DNA from: Roseiarcus sp963742305
Lineage (GTDB): Bacteria > Pseudomonadota > Alphaproteobacteria > Rhizobiales > Beijerinckiaceae
Assembly: GCA_963742305.1 (NCBI GenBank)
Contig: CAVULN010000030.1
Coordinates: 12,348 to 76,347 of the forward strand
Reading direction: 5' to 3'
DNA: 64,000 nt
Shown here: piece by piece, positions 42,813-52,029 of the stretch
How the letters are laid out: every line of letters begins with the position of its first letter
Position numbering within the stretch: the first letter of the stretch is position 1
Made by a program: the position numbers and the translations under genes
Notes under the pieces: model-generated
What the model saw: only the letters and a program-made list of their open reading frames with translations
Database searches by the model: none
Told to the model about the DNA's origin: nothing

Positions 42813-45488
42813 ATGCATGACAGAGCCCTGATCATCGAAGCGATTGCGCGCGTCGTGCGCCTCTCGACCGCCCGTGCGTGGGTTGTCATTGCCGTCTTCC
42901 TCATCGCCGCGGCGCTCGCCTGCGTCTACGTCTCGCGCCACATCGCGATCAACACCGACTCGAGCAAGCTCCTGTCGAGCTCGCTCCCCTGGCGCCAGCA
43001 GGAGATGAAGCTCAACCGGCTCTTCCCGCAGCGGACCGATCTGATGATCGCCGTCATCGATGCGACGACGCCGGAAGCCGCCGACGAGGCGGCGGACGCG
43101 CTGGTCAAGGCGCTCTCCGGCCGTTCGGACATCGTCCGCACCGTCAGCCGGCCGGACGGCGGCGAATTCTTCGCCCGCAACGGCGTGCTTTTCCTCAGCC
43201 TCGACGACGTCAAGAGCAACATGGCGCAGCTCATCAAGGCGGAGCCGTTCCTGGGCACGCTCGCCGCTGATCCGACGCTGCGCGGGATCCTTGGCGCGGT
43301 GTCCCAGTCGCTCGAGGGGGTCCGCCACGAGAAGACGACGCTCGAGGATCTCAAGCCGGCGTTTTCCTCGATCGCCGACGCGATCGAGGGGGTCGAGCAG
43401 GGCCGGCATCCGGCCTTTTCCTGGCGCCGTCTGCTCTCGGGCAAGGCGCCGGCGCCGTCGGACCTTCGCCGGTTCGTCGACATCCAGCCGGTGCTCAACT
43501 ACGGCGACCTCGAGCCCGGGGGCCAGGCGACGAAAGCCATCCGGGCGGCCATCGCCAAACTCGGCCTGACCCCGGACAGGGGCGTCCGGGTGCGCCTCAC
43601 CGGATCGGTGCCGCTTTCGGACGAGGAATTCGCCACCATCGCCGATGGCGCGGCGCTCAACGGCGTTGTGACGATTCTGGTCGTGCTCCTGATCCTGTGG
43701 CTGGCGCTCAAGCAGGCGCGGATCATGCTGGCCGTCCTGATCAATCTCGCGGTGGGATTGAGTTTCACCGCCGCCGTCGGCTTGATGATGGTCGGCGCGC
43801 TGAACCTCATCTCGGTCGCCTTCGCGGTGCTGTTCATCGGCCTCGGCGTCGATTTCGGCATCCAGTTCTCCGTCCGCTACCGCGCCGAGCGGTTCGCCGA
43901 CCGCGATCTGGTCGAGGCTCTCGAGCACACCGGGCGCGGCGTGGGCGGACCGCTTCTACTGGCCGCGGCCTCGATCGCGGCCGCGTTCTACTCGTTCCTG
44001 CCGACCGCCTATGTCGGTCTCTCCGAGCTCGGGCTGATCGCGGGAACGGGCATGATCGTGGCCTTCCTGACCGCCGTCACCCTGCTTCCGGCTCTGCTTG
44101 CCGTGCTGAGGCCGGCTGGCGAGCCGGCGCCGGTCGGCTGGGCCTGGCTCGCGCCTCTCGACCATTTCCTCGACAGGCAGCGGAACTGGGTCGTGGGCCT
44201 GACGCTCGCGGCCGTCCTTCTCGGCTTGCCGCTGCTCGGCGGCTTGAGTTTCGACTTCAACCCGCTGAACCTGCGCTCGAAACATGTCGAGTCCGTCTCG
44301 ACCCTGCTCGACCTGATGCGCGATCCGGACACGAGTCCCAACACCATCGAAATCCTCAAGCCCGATCTCGCCAGCGCCGCGGCGCTTGCGGAACGGCTGA
44401 GCAGGCTCCCGGAGGTCGCCAAGGTCCGGACGCTGCAAAGCTTCGTGCCGAAGGACCAGGACGAGAAGCTCGCGATCATCGACGACGCGAGCTTCTTCTT
44501 CGAGAATACGCTCGACCCCGCGGTCGACCCCGCGCCGACCCCGGCCGAAACGTTGGAAGCGCTCACGAAGACGGCGGGCGACCTGTCCGCCGCCGCTCCG
44601 GACAGCCTGAAAACCCCGGCCGCGGCCGAGGCGCGCCGCTTGGCGAGCCTGCTCACGGCCTTGGCGAAAGCGCCGCCTGCGGTCCGGGACGAAGCGGAGC
44701 GAACACTGGTCAGGCCGCTCCTCACCACGCTTCGCGAGGTGCGCGATCTCCTCAAGGCCGAGCGCGTGACGATCGACACGCTGCCGCCGTCGCTCAAAAG
44801 CAATTGGGTCGCCGCCGACGGCGAGGTCAGGGTCGAGGCGGCGCCGAGCGGAGACGGAAACGACAATGCGGTCCTCAGCCGCTTCGTCGATGCGGTGCGC
44901 GGCGTGGCGCCCGAAGCCACTGGCGCGCCGGTCTTCGTCGTCGAAGCCGCCGCGACCATCGTGAAAGCGTTTCTTCAGGCCGCCGTCTGGTCGCTCCTGT
45001 CGATCGCGCTGATTCTGTTCGTGGCGCTCAGACGCTTGACGGATGTGGCGCTCACTCTCGTGCCGCTCCTGGTCGCCATCGTCGTCACGCTCGAAATCTG
45101 CGTCTTGATCGGGCTGAAACTGAATTTCGCCAACATCATCGCGCTGCCGCTGCTGCTCGGCGTGGGCGTCGCGTTCAAAATCTACTACATCATGGCGTGG
45201 AGGGCGGGAGAGACCAATTTCCTGCAGTCGAGCCTGACGCGGGCGGTTTTCTTCAGCGCCTGCACGACCGCAACCGCCTTCGGCTCCTTATGGTTTTCCC
45301 ACCATCCGGGCACGTCGAGCATGGGCAAGCTGATGGCGCTGTCGCTCGTGACGACCCTCTGCGCGGCCGTCCTGTTCCAGCCCGCGCTTCTCGCCACGCA
45401 GAAGAAGTCCCACCGGAACGAGCTCGCCCCAAGCATAAATGGGCTGGACTGTGGCAAAAGGGTGATAGTCGCCAGCGAGCGGCTCTGA
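42813..45488 (+). CDS. hpnN: Hopanoid-associated RND transporter HpnN
   Basis: The 891-residue MMPL/RND-family protein has two repeated transmembrane bundles. Each contains an RND motif, in the first half ISVAFAVLFIGLGVDFGIQF followed by SVRYRAERFADRDLVEALEH. The first large periplasmic domain starts at about residue 40 (INTDSSKLLSSSLPWRQQEM). In alphaproteobacteria HpnN moves hopanoids from the inner to the outer membrane. The ATG 42813 gives the usual N-terminus; the open frame extends to 42390 without similarity. It is followed by an mlaA-like gene 129 bases later, consistent with an envelope lipid function. Confidence 0.9.
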   Translation: MHDRALIIEAIARVVRLSTARAWVVIAVFLIAAALACVYVSRHIAINTDSSKLLSSSLPWRQQEMKLNRLFPQRTDLMIAVIDATTPEAADEAADALVKALSGRSDIVRTVSRPDGGEFFARNGVLFLSLDDVKSNMAQLIKAEPFLGTLAADPTLRGILGAVSQSLEGVRHEKTTLEDLKPAFSSIADAIEGVEQGRHPAFSWRRLLSGKAPAPSDLRRFVDIQPVLNYGDLEPGGQATKAIRAAIAKLGLTPDRGVRVRLTGSVPLSDEEFATIADGAALNGVVTILVVLLILWLALKQARIMLAVLINLAVGLSFTAAVGLMMVGALNLISVAFAVLFIGLGVDFGIQFSVRYRAERFADRDLVEALEHTGRGVGGPLLLAAASIAAAFYSFLPTAYVGLSELGLIAGTGMIVAFLTAVTLLPALLAVLRPAGEPAPVGWAWLAPLDHFLDRQRNWVVGLTLAAVLLGLPLLGGLSFDFNPLNLRSKHVESVSTLLDLMRDPDTSPNTIEILKPDLASAAALAERLSRLPEVAKVRTLQSFVPKDQDEKLAIIDDASFFFENTLDPAVDPAPTPAETLEALTKTAGDLSAAAPDSLKTPAAAEARRLASLLTALAKAPPAVRDEAERTLVRPLLTTLREVRDLLKAERVTIDTLPPSLKSNWVAADGEVRVEAAPSGDGNDNAVLSRFVDAVRGVAPEATGAPVFVVEAAATIVKAFLQAAVWSLLSIALILFVALRRLTDVALTLVPLLVAIVVTLEICVLIGLKLNFANIIALPLLLGVGVAFKIYYIMAWRAGETNFLQSSLTRAVFFSACTTATAFGSLWFSHHPGTSSMGKLMALSLVTTLCAAVLFQPALLATQKKSHRNELAPSINGLDCGKRVIVASERL

Positions 45489-45617
45489 TAGCCTGCCCCC
45501 GGGCTTGGTCTGATTGTCTCGGAACCGGAGCTTGAGCATCCCCCGTGCAGGTCAGTTTGCCGGACCCGCGCGATGTGTTTCTGTTTCGCGTGGAGTCTGA
45601 AGAGGGGTCGTCAGCGG

Positions 45618-46364
45618 ATGCGAGGCGTTGAGCGCTGGATCGGGCGGCTGGGGGCGTTGGGATTGACGGCGCTCGTGAGCGCATGCGCTGGCGTGCCCCG
45701 CGACGCATCGCTGCCGATCGACGATCCCAACGAGCAATTCAACCGCGGCGTTCTTCACGTGAATCAGGTCGTGCTCGACCCGGCGGCGACGGTGGTCAAG
45801 TCGGTGCCAGGGGTGATTCGCGACCGATTGCAGGATTTGGACGCGAATCTGAAAGAGCCGCGTGTTCTCGGCAACACCATCCTGCAGGGGCGTTTCAACG
45901 CCGCCGCCATCACGGTCGCGCGCATCATCTTCAACACCACGTTCGGGCTTGGCGGCTTGTTCGACGTCGCTTCCCAGGGTGGATTGCCGCAGCAGACCGG
46001 GGATTTCGGCCAGACCATGTTCGTCTGGGGCGTCCCGGCGGGCGCCTATGTGGTCAGCCCATATTTCGGACCCTCGACCCAGCGCGATTCGATTGGCGGA
46101 ATCGTGGATACGGTCGGCGATCCCGTCGGTTGGGTGGTGGGCGGAATTTGGATCGGATGGCCGTGGTCCGTCGGGTCGGGCGGACTGTCGGCGACCGCGC
46201 ATCTTGCCCAGTGGAAACAGGCCGAGAGCGCCTCGGTCGACTTCTACAGCTTCCTGCGCTCGAGCTTTTACCAGACCCGCCGGGCGCAGTTGCGCGAGGC
46301 GCTGGGGCTGCCGCCGCTCGTCGAGTCGCCGGCGACCGCTTCGCCGGCTGTTGGCCATCACTAG
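45618..46364 (+). CDS. MlaA/VacJ-family outer-membrane lipoprotein
   Basis: The 248-residue product has a lipoprotein signal with lipobox ALVSAC (Cys at about residue 23). It then has the VacJ hallmarks DPNEQFNRGVLHVNQVVLDP, RVLGNTILQGRFNAAAIT, DFGQTMFVWGVPAGAYVVSP and YFGPSTQRDSIGGIVD. MlaA removes mislocalised phospholipids from the outer leaflet in concert with a Mla ABC system. Located directly after hpnN, it may act in hopanoid or sterol-like lipid trafficking in this lineage. The ATG 45618 is chosen for the lipobox distance. Confidence 0.9.
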   Translation: MRGVERWIGRLGALGLTALVSACAGVPRDASLPIDDPNEQFNRGVLHVNQVVLDPAATVVKSVPGVIRDRLQDLDANLKEPRVLGNTILQGRFNAAAITVARIIFNTTFGLGGLFDVASQGGLPQQTGDFGQTMFVWGVPAGAYVVSPYFGPSTQRDSIGGIVDTVGDPVGWVVGGIWIGWPWSVGSGGLSATAHLAQWKQAESASVDFYSFLRSSFYQTRRAQLREALGLPPLVESPATASPAVGHH

Positions 46365-46606
46365 CGCGAAGCGGCTGGGGTCCATCCGCGCGCCGAAATG
46401 TGATCGCCAGAAGGCCCGAGCCGGGCCGCGGCGCGTCCGGACCGGTGCGGACTCTCAGTCTAGCTGCACAAGATTCATCAAAATGTCCTCCGCCGCTTTT
46501 GGGCGCTCGTCTTCATTCGCCAAGACCGCCTCTCGGTCCCGCGTTCGGGATGGATCAAGCCTTCGGGGTTGCGTTCTGAGCGACTACTCGGTCGGGAAAA
46601 CCGGTG

Positions 46607-46816
46607 TCAGTCGCTATATTCTGAGGTCGATAGGCAGCGTTTGCTGGTCAACCACGCGTCGAGATCCGCTTGTAGGTTGCCGATCGCGCGCGGCGAGAGG
46701 CGGACGAACTTCGGGCCATCCCCGCGCAGGCGCTGCTTCGCGAGAGTGGGCACGGAAAGACCGACATAGACGGCCGCCTTCGGTGGCCGGAAAAGGATCT
46801 GACTTGGCTCAGTCAT
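46607..46816 (-). CDS. AlpA-like helix-turn-helix regulator (possible excisionase)
   Basis: The 69-residue protein is a MerR-like small HTH of the AlpA/excisionase type: LFRPPKAAVYVGLSVPTLAK, then QRLRGDGPKFVRLSPRAIG and LDAWLTSKRCLS. Such proteins regulate or assist excision of integrated elements. It lies at the left edge of the element whose integrase is at 47831. A second AlpA-like protein is at 49947. Confidence 0.65.
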   Translation of the reverse strand: MTEPSQILFRPPKAAVYVGLSVPTLAKQRLRGDGPKFVRLSPRAIGNLQADLDAWLTSKRCLSTSEYSD

Positions 46817-46904
46817 CGCTTTCCTCGTTTGCGACTGTCACGGCTGATCGTGGAGATGTTAGTCCAGTCGTTCCGCAAATCGAGGGAAGCGATACAGAAG
46901 GAAA

Positions 46905-47465
46905 TTACCCACTCGGCGTCTTTGATTTCAGAACCGTACCTGTGATTTCGCGTGTGTTCGGCATCGCGCTATAGTAGCGGTAAGCTCGACCGGAGTCTTT
47001 CAGCTCACGGGAGACTTTTTGATAGTCTTTTCTCATCGTCTCGGTGCCACCCTCGAAGTCCGTCCCGACAAACGCCAATGACGACAAGTCGCATGCCTCT
47101 TCGACTGTGTGGCGCTCCAGCCGCCATTTCTCGACTTCGCGCCAGCGATAGTAGGATGTAATTTCCGATCTATAGATTTTCCGCTCGTCGTTCTTTTGCC
47201 CCGGCTTCTTTGTCGTTTGGAAACCCGTTCTGAGTCGGTCCTCGACGATCTTGAGGGCCCCGTCGAGAACCCACGGCGGCAAATCAGATTGAGGATGGGC
47301 CTTGACGTGCTGGAGCGCGTCGTACAAGGCTATAGTGGCGCCTGCCGACCAAAATTTCTCGAGCTCCCACATCCGCGCCTGAACATCGTATTCAGCAGTC
47401 CAAGCGGATTGCGGCCCGTGCAAGCGCGAGAGATGGCGGGACGAGTCGCGCATCTGATTCCTCAA
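46905..47465 (-). CDS. Hypothetical protein of the integrated element
   Basis: The 186-residue product is soluble and charged, with no recognised domain. Features are an N-terminal basic stretch (MRDSSRHLSRLHGPQSAWTA), WSAGATIALYDALQHVKAHP and a central basic SYYRWREVEKWRLERH. Codon use and composition differ from the chromosomal genes, being less GC-biased at third positions. It is divergent from the integrase and may be a cargo or regulatory gene. Confidence 0.55.
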   Translation of the reverse strand: MRNQMRDSSRHLSRLHGPQSAWTAEYDVQARMWELEKFWSAGATIALYDALQHVKAHPQSDLPPWVLDGALKIVEDRLRTGFQTTKKPGQKNDERKIYRSEITSYYRWREVEKWRLERHTVEEACDLSSLAFVGTDFEGGTETMRKDYQKVSRELKDSGRAYRYYSAMPNTREITGTVLKSKTPSG

Positions 47466-47830
47466 ATTTGTCGCCAGAAGCGATTCGACTCAAAGTCGCT
47501 AAATTCGCCTTTAGGGCGGATCGAAGCGCCGTTTGCTGTCTCTCGATCACGGGCTTCGGGCGGGGACAAATCCGCAGAAGTGTTACCCCCGTTTTCTGTC
47601 TTGCGCCTCGGTATCGATTTGGTATCGGATCAAGAGCTGGTCGCAAACGGAAACCATGTCGCTTTGGTGAATTGGTGCCGCAAGAGGGCACTAAACTCCT
47701 GTCCGCTAGCGTTTGTCGTCGTCTCTTGGGCGCAAGCGAATCCGGTGGTTTACGCCAACGCGTGTCTTCCATTGTCCGTCGTTGTATGCAACAATCCGCT
47801 TCGAAGTGTGGGACCAGATGTGGGACCGGG
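47466..47830. other. Regulatory region before the integrase, with short direct repeats
   Basis: No gene is supported, although the integrase frame is open through it. GTGGGACC occurs twice within 20 bases (at about 47809 and 47821) immediately before the integrase ATG. A related pair, CGGTATCG and GGTATCGG, lies near 47610. These could be integrase/excisionase arm sites or part of an attachment site. No tRNA gene was found nearby. Confidence 0.4.
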
Positions 47831-49114
47831 ATGGCGCGCCTGACGGAACGGGGAGTACAGACGGCCAAGGCGGGCCGGCATAGCGATGGCGATGGTCTGC
47901 ATCTCGTCGTGAGCGGGACGGCCCGCAAGAAATGGGTCCTGCGCTACCAGGTCGCCGGTGTCCGAAAGGACAAGGGGCTCGGCGCCTATCCCTCAGTCGG
48001 CCTCAAGGATGCCCGGGAACGGGCGATCGAGGCGAGGAAGCTCATCACCCGCGGGATTGACCCGATCGAGGCCGACAGAGCCGCCAGAAAGGCCGCTAAG
48101 CCTGTCCCGACCTTCAGGGAGATCGCCAGGCTCGTCATCGAGGACGCGCAGAGCAAGTCGGTCAATGCGAAAGTCCGCTACCAGTGGGAGCGCCATCTCG
48201 GTCCGGCCTATTCCGGCGCGCTGCTCGATCGCCCGGTCCATGAGATCACGGCCCTCGACGTAGCCGCCGTCTTGCGCCCAGTGTGGCGATCGAAGCCTGA
48301 GGTCGCCCGCAAGCTCTATCCAGCGATCCGGCGTGTCTTCGACCGGGCTCGCGTCATCCTGCGCGATGAGCACGGGATAGCGATGCCTGAGAATCCGGCT
48401 CGCTGGGATGACCTCAAGGCGATGGGCTTTGAAACGCCGAAAGAACTCACCAAGGGCAATCACCCTTCCTTGCCGCATGGGCAGATGCCCGAATTCATCG
48501 CCGCGCTGCAGGCGCGAAAGGCGACGGCTGCGCTCGCCCTCGAACTGCTGATCCTCACCAACGTTCGGACGAACGCTGTCCTCCAGGCCAAATGGCCGGA
48601 GTTCAATCTCGACAAGGCGCTCTGGACTGTGCCGCTGGTGAACCTCAAGGACCGGGAGCACCGGAAGGATGCTTTTGAGGTCCCATTGGGGCCGAGGGCA
48701 GTGGAAATCGTGCGGGAGATGGAGAAAGCGCGCGTCTCCAGTCATGTCTTCCCCGGCCAGAAGAGGGGTAAACCGTTATCGAATATGGCTTTCCTGACGC
48801 TGCTCAAGCGCATGAACGCCCGGCCGAAGGCCGAAAGGCCAGATCCGGACGCGATGCCGCGATGGCGCGATCCTGTTTCAGGCCGGCCGATCACGGCTCA
48901 TGGATTCCGCGCCACCTTCAAGACATGGGCCGAAGAGGTCGCGACCTTCCCCCACGCCGCGATCGAGCACGCGATGGGCCACAAGGTCGGCGGTAAGGTC
49001 GAGCGCGCCTACACCCGGACGACTTTGCTCGAAATGCGCCGGAAGCTCATGGAGGCGTGGGCGCAATGGTGTGAGCCAAGAGTGGGCAACGTTGTCGCGT
49101 TCGGACGGCCGTAA
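47831..49114 (+). CDS. Tyrosine-type site-specific integrase (P4 family)
   Basis: The 427-residue recombinase has an N-terminal DUF4102-like arm-binding domain (GDGLHLVVSGTARKKWVLRY, GLGAYPSVGLKDARERAIEA), a core-binding domain (FREIARLVIEDAQSKSVNAK) and the catalytic domain with Arg in TNVRTNAVLQAKWPEFN, HGFRATFKTWAEEVA (HxxR), HAMGHKVGGKVERAY (His and nucleophile Tyr). It would integrate the element into an att site, often a tRNA gene, but none is seen here. The ATG 47831 is the first start giving the family N-terminus. Confidence 0.92.
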   Translation: MARLTERGVQTAKAGRHSDGDGLHLVVSGTARKKWVLRYQVAGVRKDKGLGAYPSVGLKDARERAIEARKLITRGIDPIEADRAARKAAKPVPTFREIARLVIEDAQSKSVNAKVRYQWERHLGPAYSGALLDRPVHEITALDVAAVLRPVWRSKPEVARKLYPAIRRVFDRARVILRDEHGIAMPENPARWDDLKAMGFETPKELTKGNHPSLPHGQMPEFIAALQARKATAALALELLILTNVRTNAVLQAKWPEFNLDKALWTVPLVNLKDREHRKDAFEVPLGPRAVEIVREMEKARVSSHVFPGQKRGKPLSNMAFLTLLKRMNARPKAERPDPDAMPRWRDPVSGRPITAHGFRATFKTWAEEVATFPHAAIEHAMGHKVGGKVERAYTRTTLLEMRRKLMEAWAQWCEPRVGNVVAFGRP

Positions 49115-49115
49115 G

Positions 49116-49816
49116 ATGTCAAACGACGAGATATTTTCCGACGCGGTGATTAAGAGACTCGCCGAAGCCTCAAAATTGCCGCCAAAGGCCGATCGCTCCC
49201 TTTTCGGCGAGCTCCTGCGCGGCGCGGCGGAGCTTTACCGCGAAGAGGCTGGCTGGGCGTCCGCCGCGAAGATTCGCGCGGACGTGAAAGCAATTCGACG
49301 GACCGTCAGACCGATAAACGATCAAAAGAAGGACCGGAAACCACACTTGATCATCAAAGCGCTTCGAGAGTCTTCTCCAGAGACGCGGCGTATGCTGAGG
49401 CGTCGTGCTGAAAATCGCGGTGACCCGTTCCCGTCCGATGACGAAATCGCCGACAGCGCTAGAAACGGCGCCGCCGTTCGTACTCTCGACGCATTGACGA
49501 GAATTGGCGGCTCAGTGCCGAGCGGCAAGCGGTCCAAACACTACGAAGTCAAATTGTATGCGCCTGAGTCCCCCGAAACTTTGCCAAGCGAGAGGCGGAG
49601 CATGCCGCTGTCAAGCGATTGCGTGTGGCGTGGCGCTGGGCGGTTGCCCAAGGCGATCTGGTTCAGGAAGCCGCTCTGGCCGTCAACATTCCATCGACGA
49701 GTGCATCGTATGAGAACCCAGGCCCGTTTGTTCGACTAGTTAGCCGATTTTTCGACGCGCTGGCGGTCAAGGGCATGAATGTTGTTCATCTGATAAACTC
49801 GACCGATTTCGACTGA
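49116..49816 (+). CDS. Hypothetical protein after the integrase, frame broken near 49575
   Basis: The ATG overlaps the end of the integrase gene region and opens MSNDEIFSDAVIKRLAEASK. The first frame continues to 49739, but its C-terminus has shadow-like composition. Reading on in another frame from about 49575 gives AKREAEHAAVKRLRVAWRWA and a plausible ending to 49816 (LAVKGMNVVHLINSTDFD). Either one missing base in the CCCCC run or two extra bases (one C, one T) would join them, giving about 233 residues. Genes like this often follow integrases in Bradyrhizobium-type elements. No function is known. Confidence 0.5.
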
Positions 49817-49946
49817 GCGCGCGAGACTAAACGTCAAAAACCGACCGGTTCACCAAATGTCATCGATCAAGTGGTGAAGGTTTCAAGGCCGTCATTGACC
49901 TATCTTGTCTTCCAGAGGCCCCGCTGGCCGATGAGGACAAGAGGAA

Positions 49947-50171
49947 ATGATAGATCAAGTTCAAAATCTGCCACCCCTCGCCATGAGGGTTGATGACTTC
50001 CGGCGTCGAATGGGAGGCATTAGCCGTTCCCACTTTTATGAATTGGTCGCGCGGAATGAAATCCGTGTAATTAAGCTTGGCTACAGGACCCTCGTCCCCA
50101 CTTCAGAGGTCGAGAGACTACTCGCTGGTCCAGGGAAAAACGGCCGCCTGAGCTACGCGCGGCCTGAATAG
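49947..50171 (+). CDS. AlpA/excisionase-like DNA-binding protein
   Basis: The 74-residue product has an HTH at its centre (DDFRRRMGGISRSHFYELV) followed by the recognition helix and wing (RNEIRVIKLGYRTLVPTSEV). This is the MerR-type AlpA fold used by excisionases and regulators of integrated elements. It overlaps the next gene start (TAGTGG), so translation may be coupled. Confidence 0.65.
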   Translation: MIDQVQNLPPLAMRVDDFRRRMGGISRSHFYELVARNEIRVIKLGYRTLVPTSEVERLLAGPGKNGRLSYARPE

Positions 50172-50536
50172 TGGATCTCCAAACGGTAAGAGCCGGCCCG
50201 CGTGGCGACGCGGAAACCGGCTCAGAGATCATCACGAAGCTTGGGGCATCGTGGTATCCTGATACCGCAAAAATCGAAGCTGCGGAAGAAACGGTGGCTG
50301 GCCCTGCCGGCGCTTCACCGGAAGCAAGGGCAGCAGCGCGAGATCTCGCGTTCGAAGCCCTCATCGAGACAGGTTCTTTTGCTGAGAGCTATTCGAAGAG
50401 CCTGATCGAAGCCGCGTGGCGCGGCGACCGATCGACGGTTGAAGTCCATCTTCGCCAGCTCCGTGCCTGCATCATTACGGGTATCGGCATTTTCAAGCAG
50501 CTCGACGGCGTCGAGGAGAAAGGCGGTCATTCATGA
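50171..50536 (+). CDS. Hypothetical protein upstream of the helicase
   Basis: The 121-residue acidic protein starts at GTG 50171 and ends within the helicase start (ATGA overlap at 50533). It has no recognised domain; visible segments are LGASWYPDTAKIEAAEETVA and ARDLAFEALIETGSFAES. Translational coupling to the helicase suggests it acts with it. Confidence 0.55.
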   Translation: MDLQTVRAGPRGDAETGSEIITKLGASWYPDTAKIEAAEETVAGPAGASPEARAAARDLAFEALIETGSFAESYSKSLIEAAWRGDRSTVEVHLRQLRACIITGIGIFKQLDGVEEKGGHS

Positions 50537-52029
50537 TCGCTCTTCGTCCCCTCCGCCAACATCAGGAGCGCGCCCTGGAATCGCTTCGAGCTTCGCTGGC
50601 TTCGGGCCATCGGCACCCGATGCTCCAGGCTCCTACCGGTTTTGGCAAGACCTTAATCGCCGCGCACATCATCCAACGTGCGCTCGACAAGGGAAAGCGG
50701 ATAGCATTCGTAGTTCCCGCCCTCAGTTTGATCAACCAGACCGTTGTCGCGTTCGAAGCCGAGGGCATCCACTGCATCGGTGTGATGCAAGGCATCCACG
50801 AGCGGACCGATCAAGACCAGCCGGTCCAGGTGTGCAGCGTCCAGACAGTCGCCCGCAGGAAGCGACCGGAGGCCGATCTCGTCATCGTCGATGAAGCCCA
50901 TCAGCTCCATCACGAAATCTTCCGATGGATGAAAGATTGTCCCGCCATTCCGTTCATCGGCTTGTCGGCGACACCGTGGACCCGAGGTCTCGGCAAATAC
51001 TACGATGACCTGATCGTCGCAGCGACCGCCGCCGATTTGATCCGCGATGACTTTCTCTCGCCGTTCAAGACCTTTGCGCCGAGCGAGCCTGACCTAGCCA
51101 GAGTCAAAACAGTCGCCGGAGATTTCCACGAAGGCGAGCTCGCCGACGCGATGGATAGGCCGGTCGTGACCGGCGACATTGTCGAGACTTGGCTTAAACT
51201 CGGCGAGGGACGCTCGACGTTCTGCTTTTGCGTGAACAGACGCCACGCGCAACACGTAGCCGAGCGCTTCATCGAAGCGGGCGTCGCAGCGGAATACATG
51301 GACGGCTCGACCTCCCGAGAAGATCGGGAGACAATCTTCGGTCGGTTTAGCTCAGGTGAAACGCGCATCATCTGCAACGTCGGCGTTCTGACGACTGGGA
51401 TCGATCTCGACGTGCGCTGCATCATTCTCGGGCGTCCGACCAAAAGCCGGATTCTCTTCGTCCAGACCGTCGGTCGGGGCCTTCGCACGGCCGAGGGCAA
51501 GGACCATCTTCTGATCCTCGATCATGCTGGCAACCATCTCCGGCTCGGCCTCGTGACGGATATCGGTCAGGACCATCTCGACGACGGTAAGGAGCGGCAG
51601 AGTGGGCTCCAGCGCGTGCGGGAGCGGAGCGAGCCTCTGCCGAAGCTGTGCGAGGAATGCAAGGCAGTCGTCTCTCATGCGGCCAAGGAATGCCCGTCCT
51701 GCGGCGCGCCCATCCACGCTCGAACAGATGTGGAGACCATCGACGGCGAGCTTGTGGAGTTGGGTTCGCGTCGCAGCGGTGCGCCGACAATTGCAGACAA
51801 GGCCGCGTTCTTCGGCGAACTAAAAGGACATGCGCAGATCCACGGCTACAATGAAGGATGGGTCTCGCACAAGTATCGAGAGCGCTTCGGTGTTTGGCCT
51901 AATGACCCGCGCGTGCGCTGCGCTCGGGCAACGCCGCCGAGCCCGAGGACAGAGAGCTGGCTCGTCTCGCGGCGGATCGCCTTCGCGAAGGCGAAGGCCA
52001 AGGTCGGAGGGGTCTCCGCCCATGGCTAA
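50533..52029 (+). CDS. DEAD/DEAH-box helicase (SSL2-like) with a zinc ribbon
   Basis: The 498-residue protein is a superfamily 2 helicase: Walker A QAPTGFGKTLIAAHII, DEAH box VIVDEAHQLHHEIF, SATPWTRGLGKYYDD, motif VI QTVGRGLRTAEGKDHLLILD. Near the C-terminus CEECKAVVSHAAKECPSCG is a four-Cys zinc ribbon. It is like the helicases of phage and integrative elements that unwind DNA at replication start or act as restriction-type helicase subunits. It overlaps the preceding gene by four bases and the next gene by eight, so it is in a compact operon. Confidence 0.9.
   Translation: MIALRPLRQHQERALESLRASLASGHRHPMLQAPTGFGKTLIAAHIIQRALDKGKRIAFVVPALSLINQTVVAFEAEGIHCIGVMQGIHERTDQDQPVQVCSVQTVARRKRPEADLVIVDEAHQLHHEIFRWMKDCPAIPFIGLSATPWTRGLGKYYDDLIVAATAADLIRDDFLSPFKTFAPSEPDLARVKTVAGDFHEGELADAMDRPVVTGDIVETWLKLGEGRSTFCFCVNRRHAQHVAERFIEAGVAAEYMDGSTSREDRETIFGRFSSGETRIICNVGVLTTGIDLDVRCIILGRPTKSRILFVQTVGRGLRTAEGKDHLLILDHAGNHLRLGLVTDIGQDHLDDGKERQSGLQRVRERSEPLPKLCEECKAVVSHAAKECPSCGAPIHARTDVETIDGELVELGSRRSGAPTIADKAAFFGELKGHAQIHGYNEGWVSHKYRERFGVWPNDPRVRCARATPPSPRTESWLVSRRIAFAKAKAKVGGVSAHG

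Noticed and set aside
47400..47830. A tRNA gene as integration site next to the integrase
   Set aside because: No acceptor/T-arm pattern such as GGTTCGAATCC with a matching cloverleaf was found here or at the right end of the element.
51000..52029. A type III restriction system based on the helicase
   Set aside because: The helicase is of the SSL2 type, but there is no methyltransferase (Mod) gene or nuclease domain beside it.
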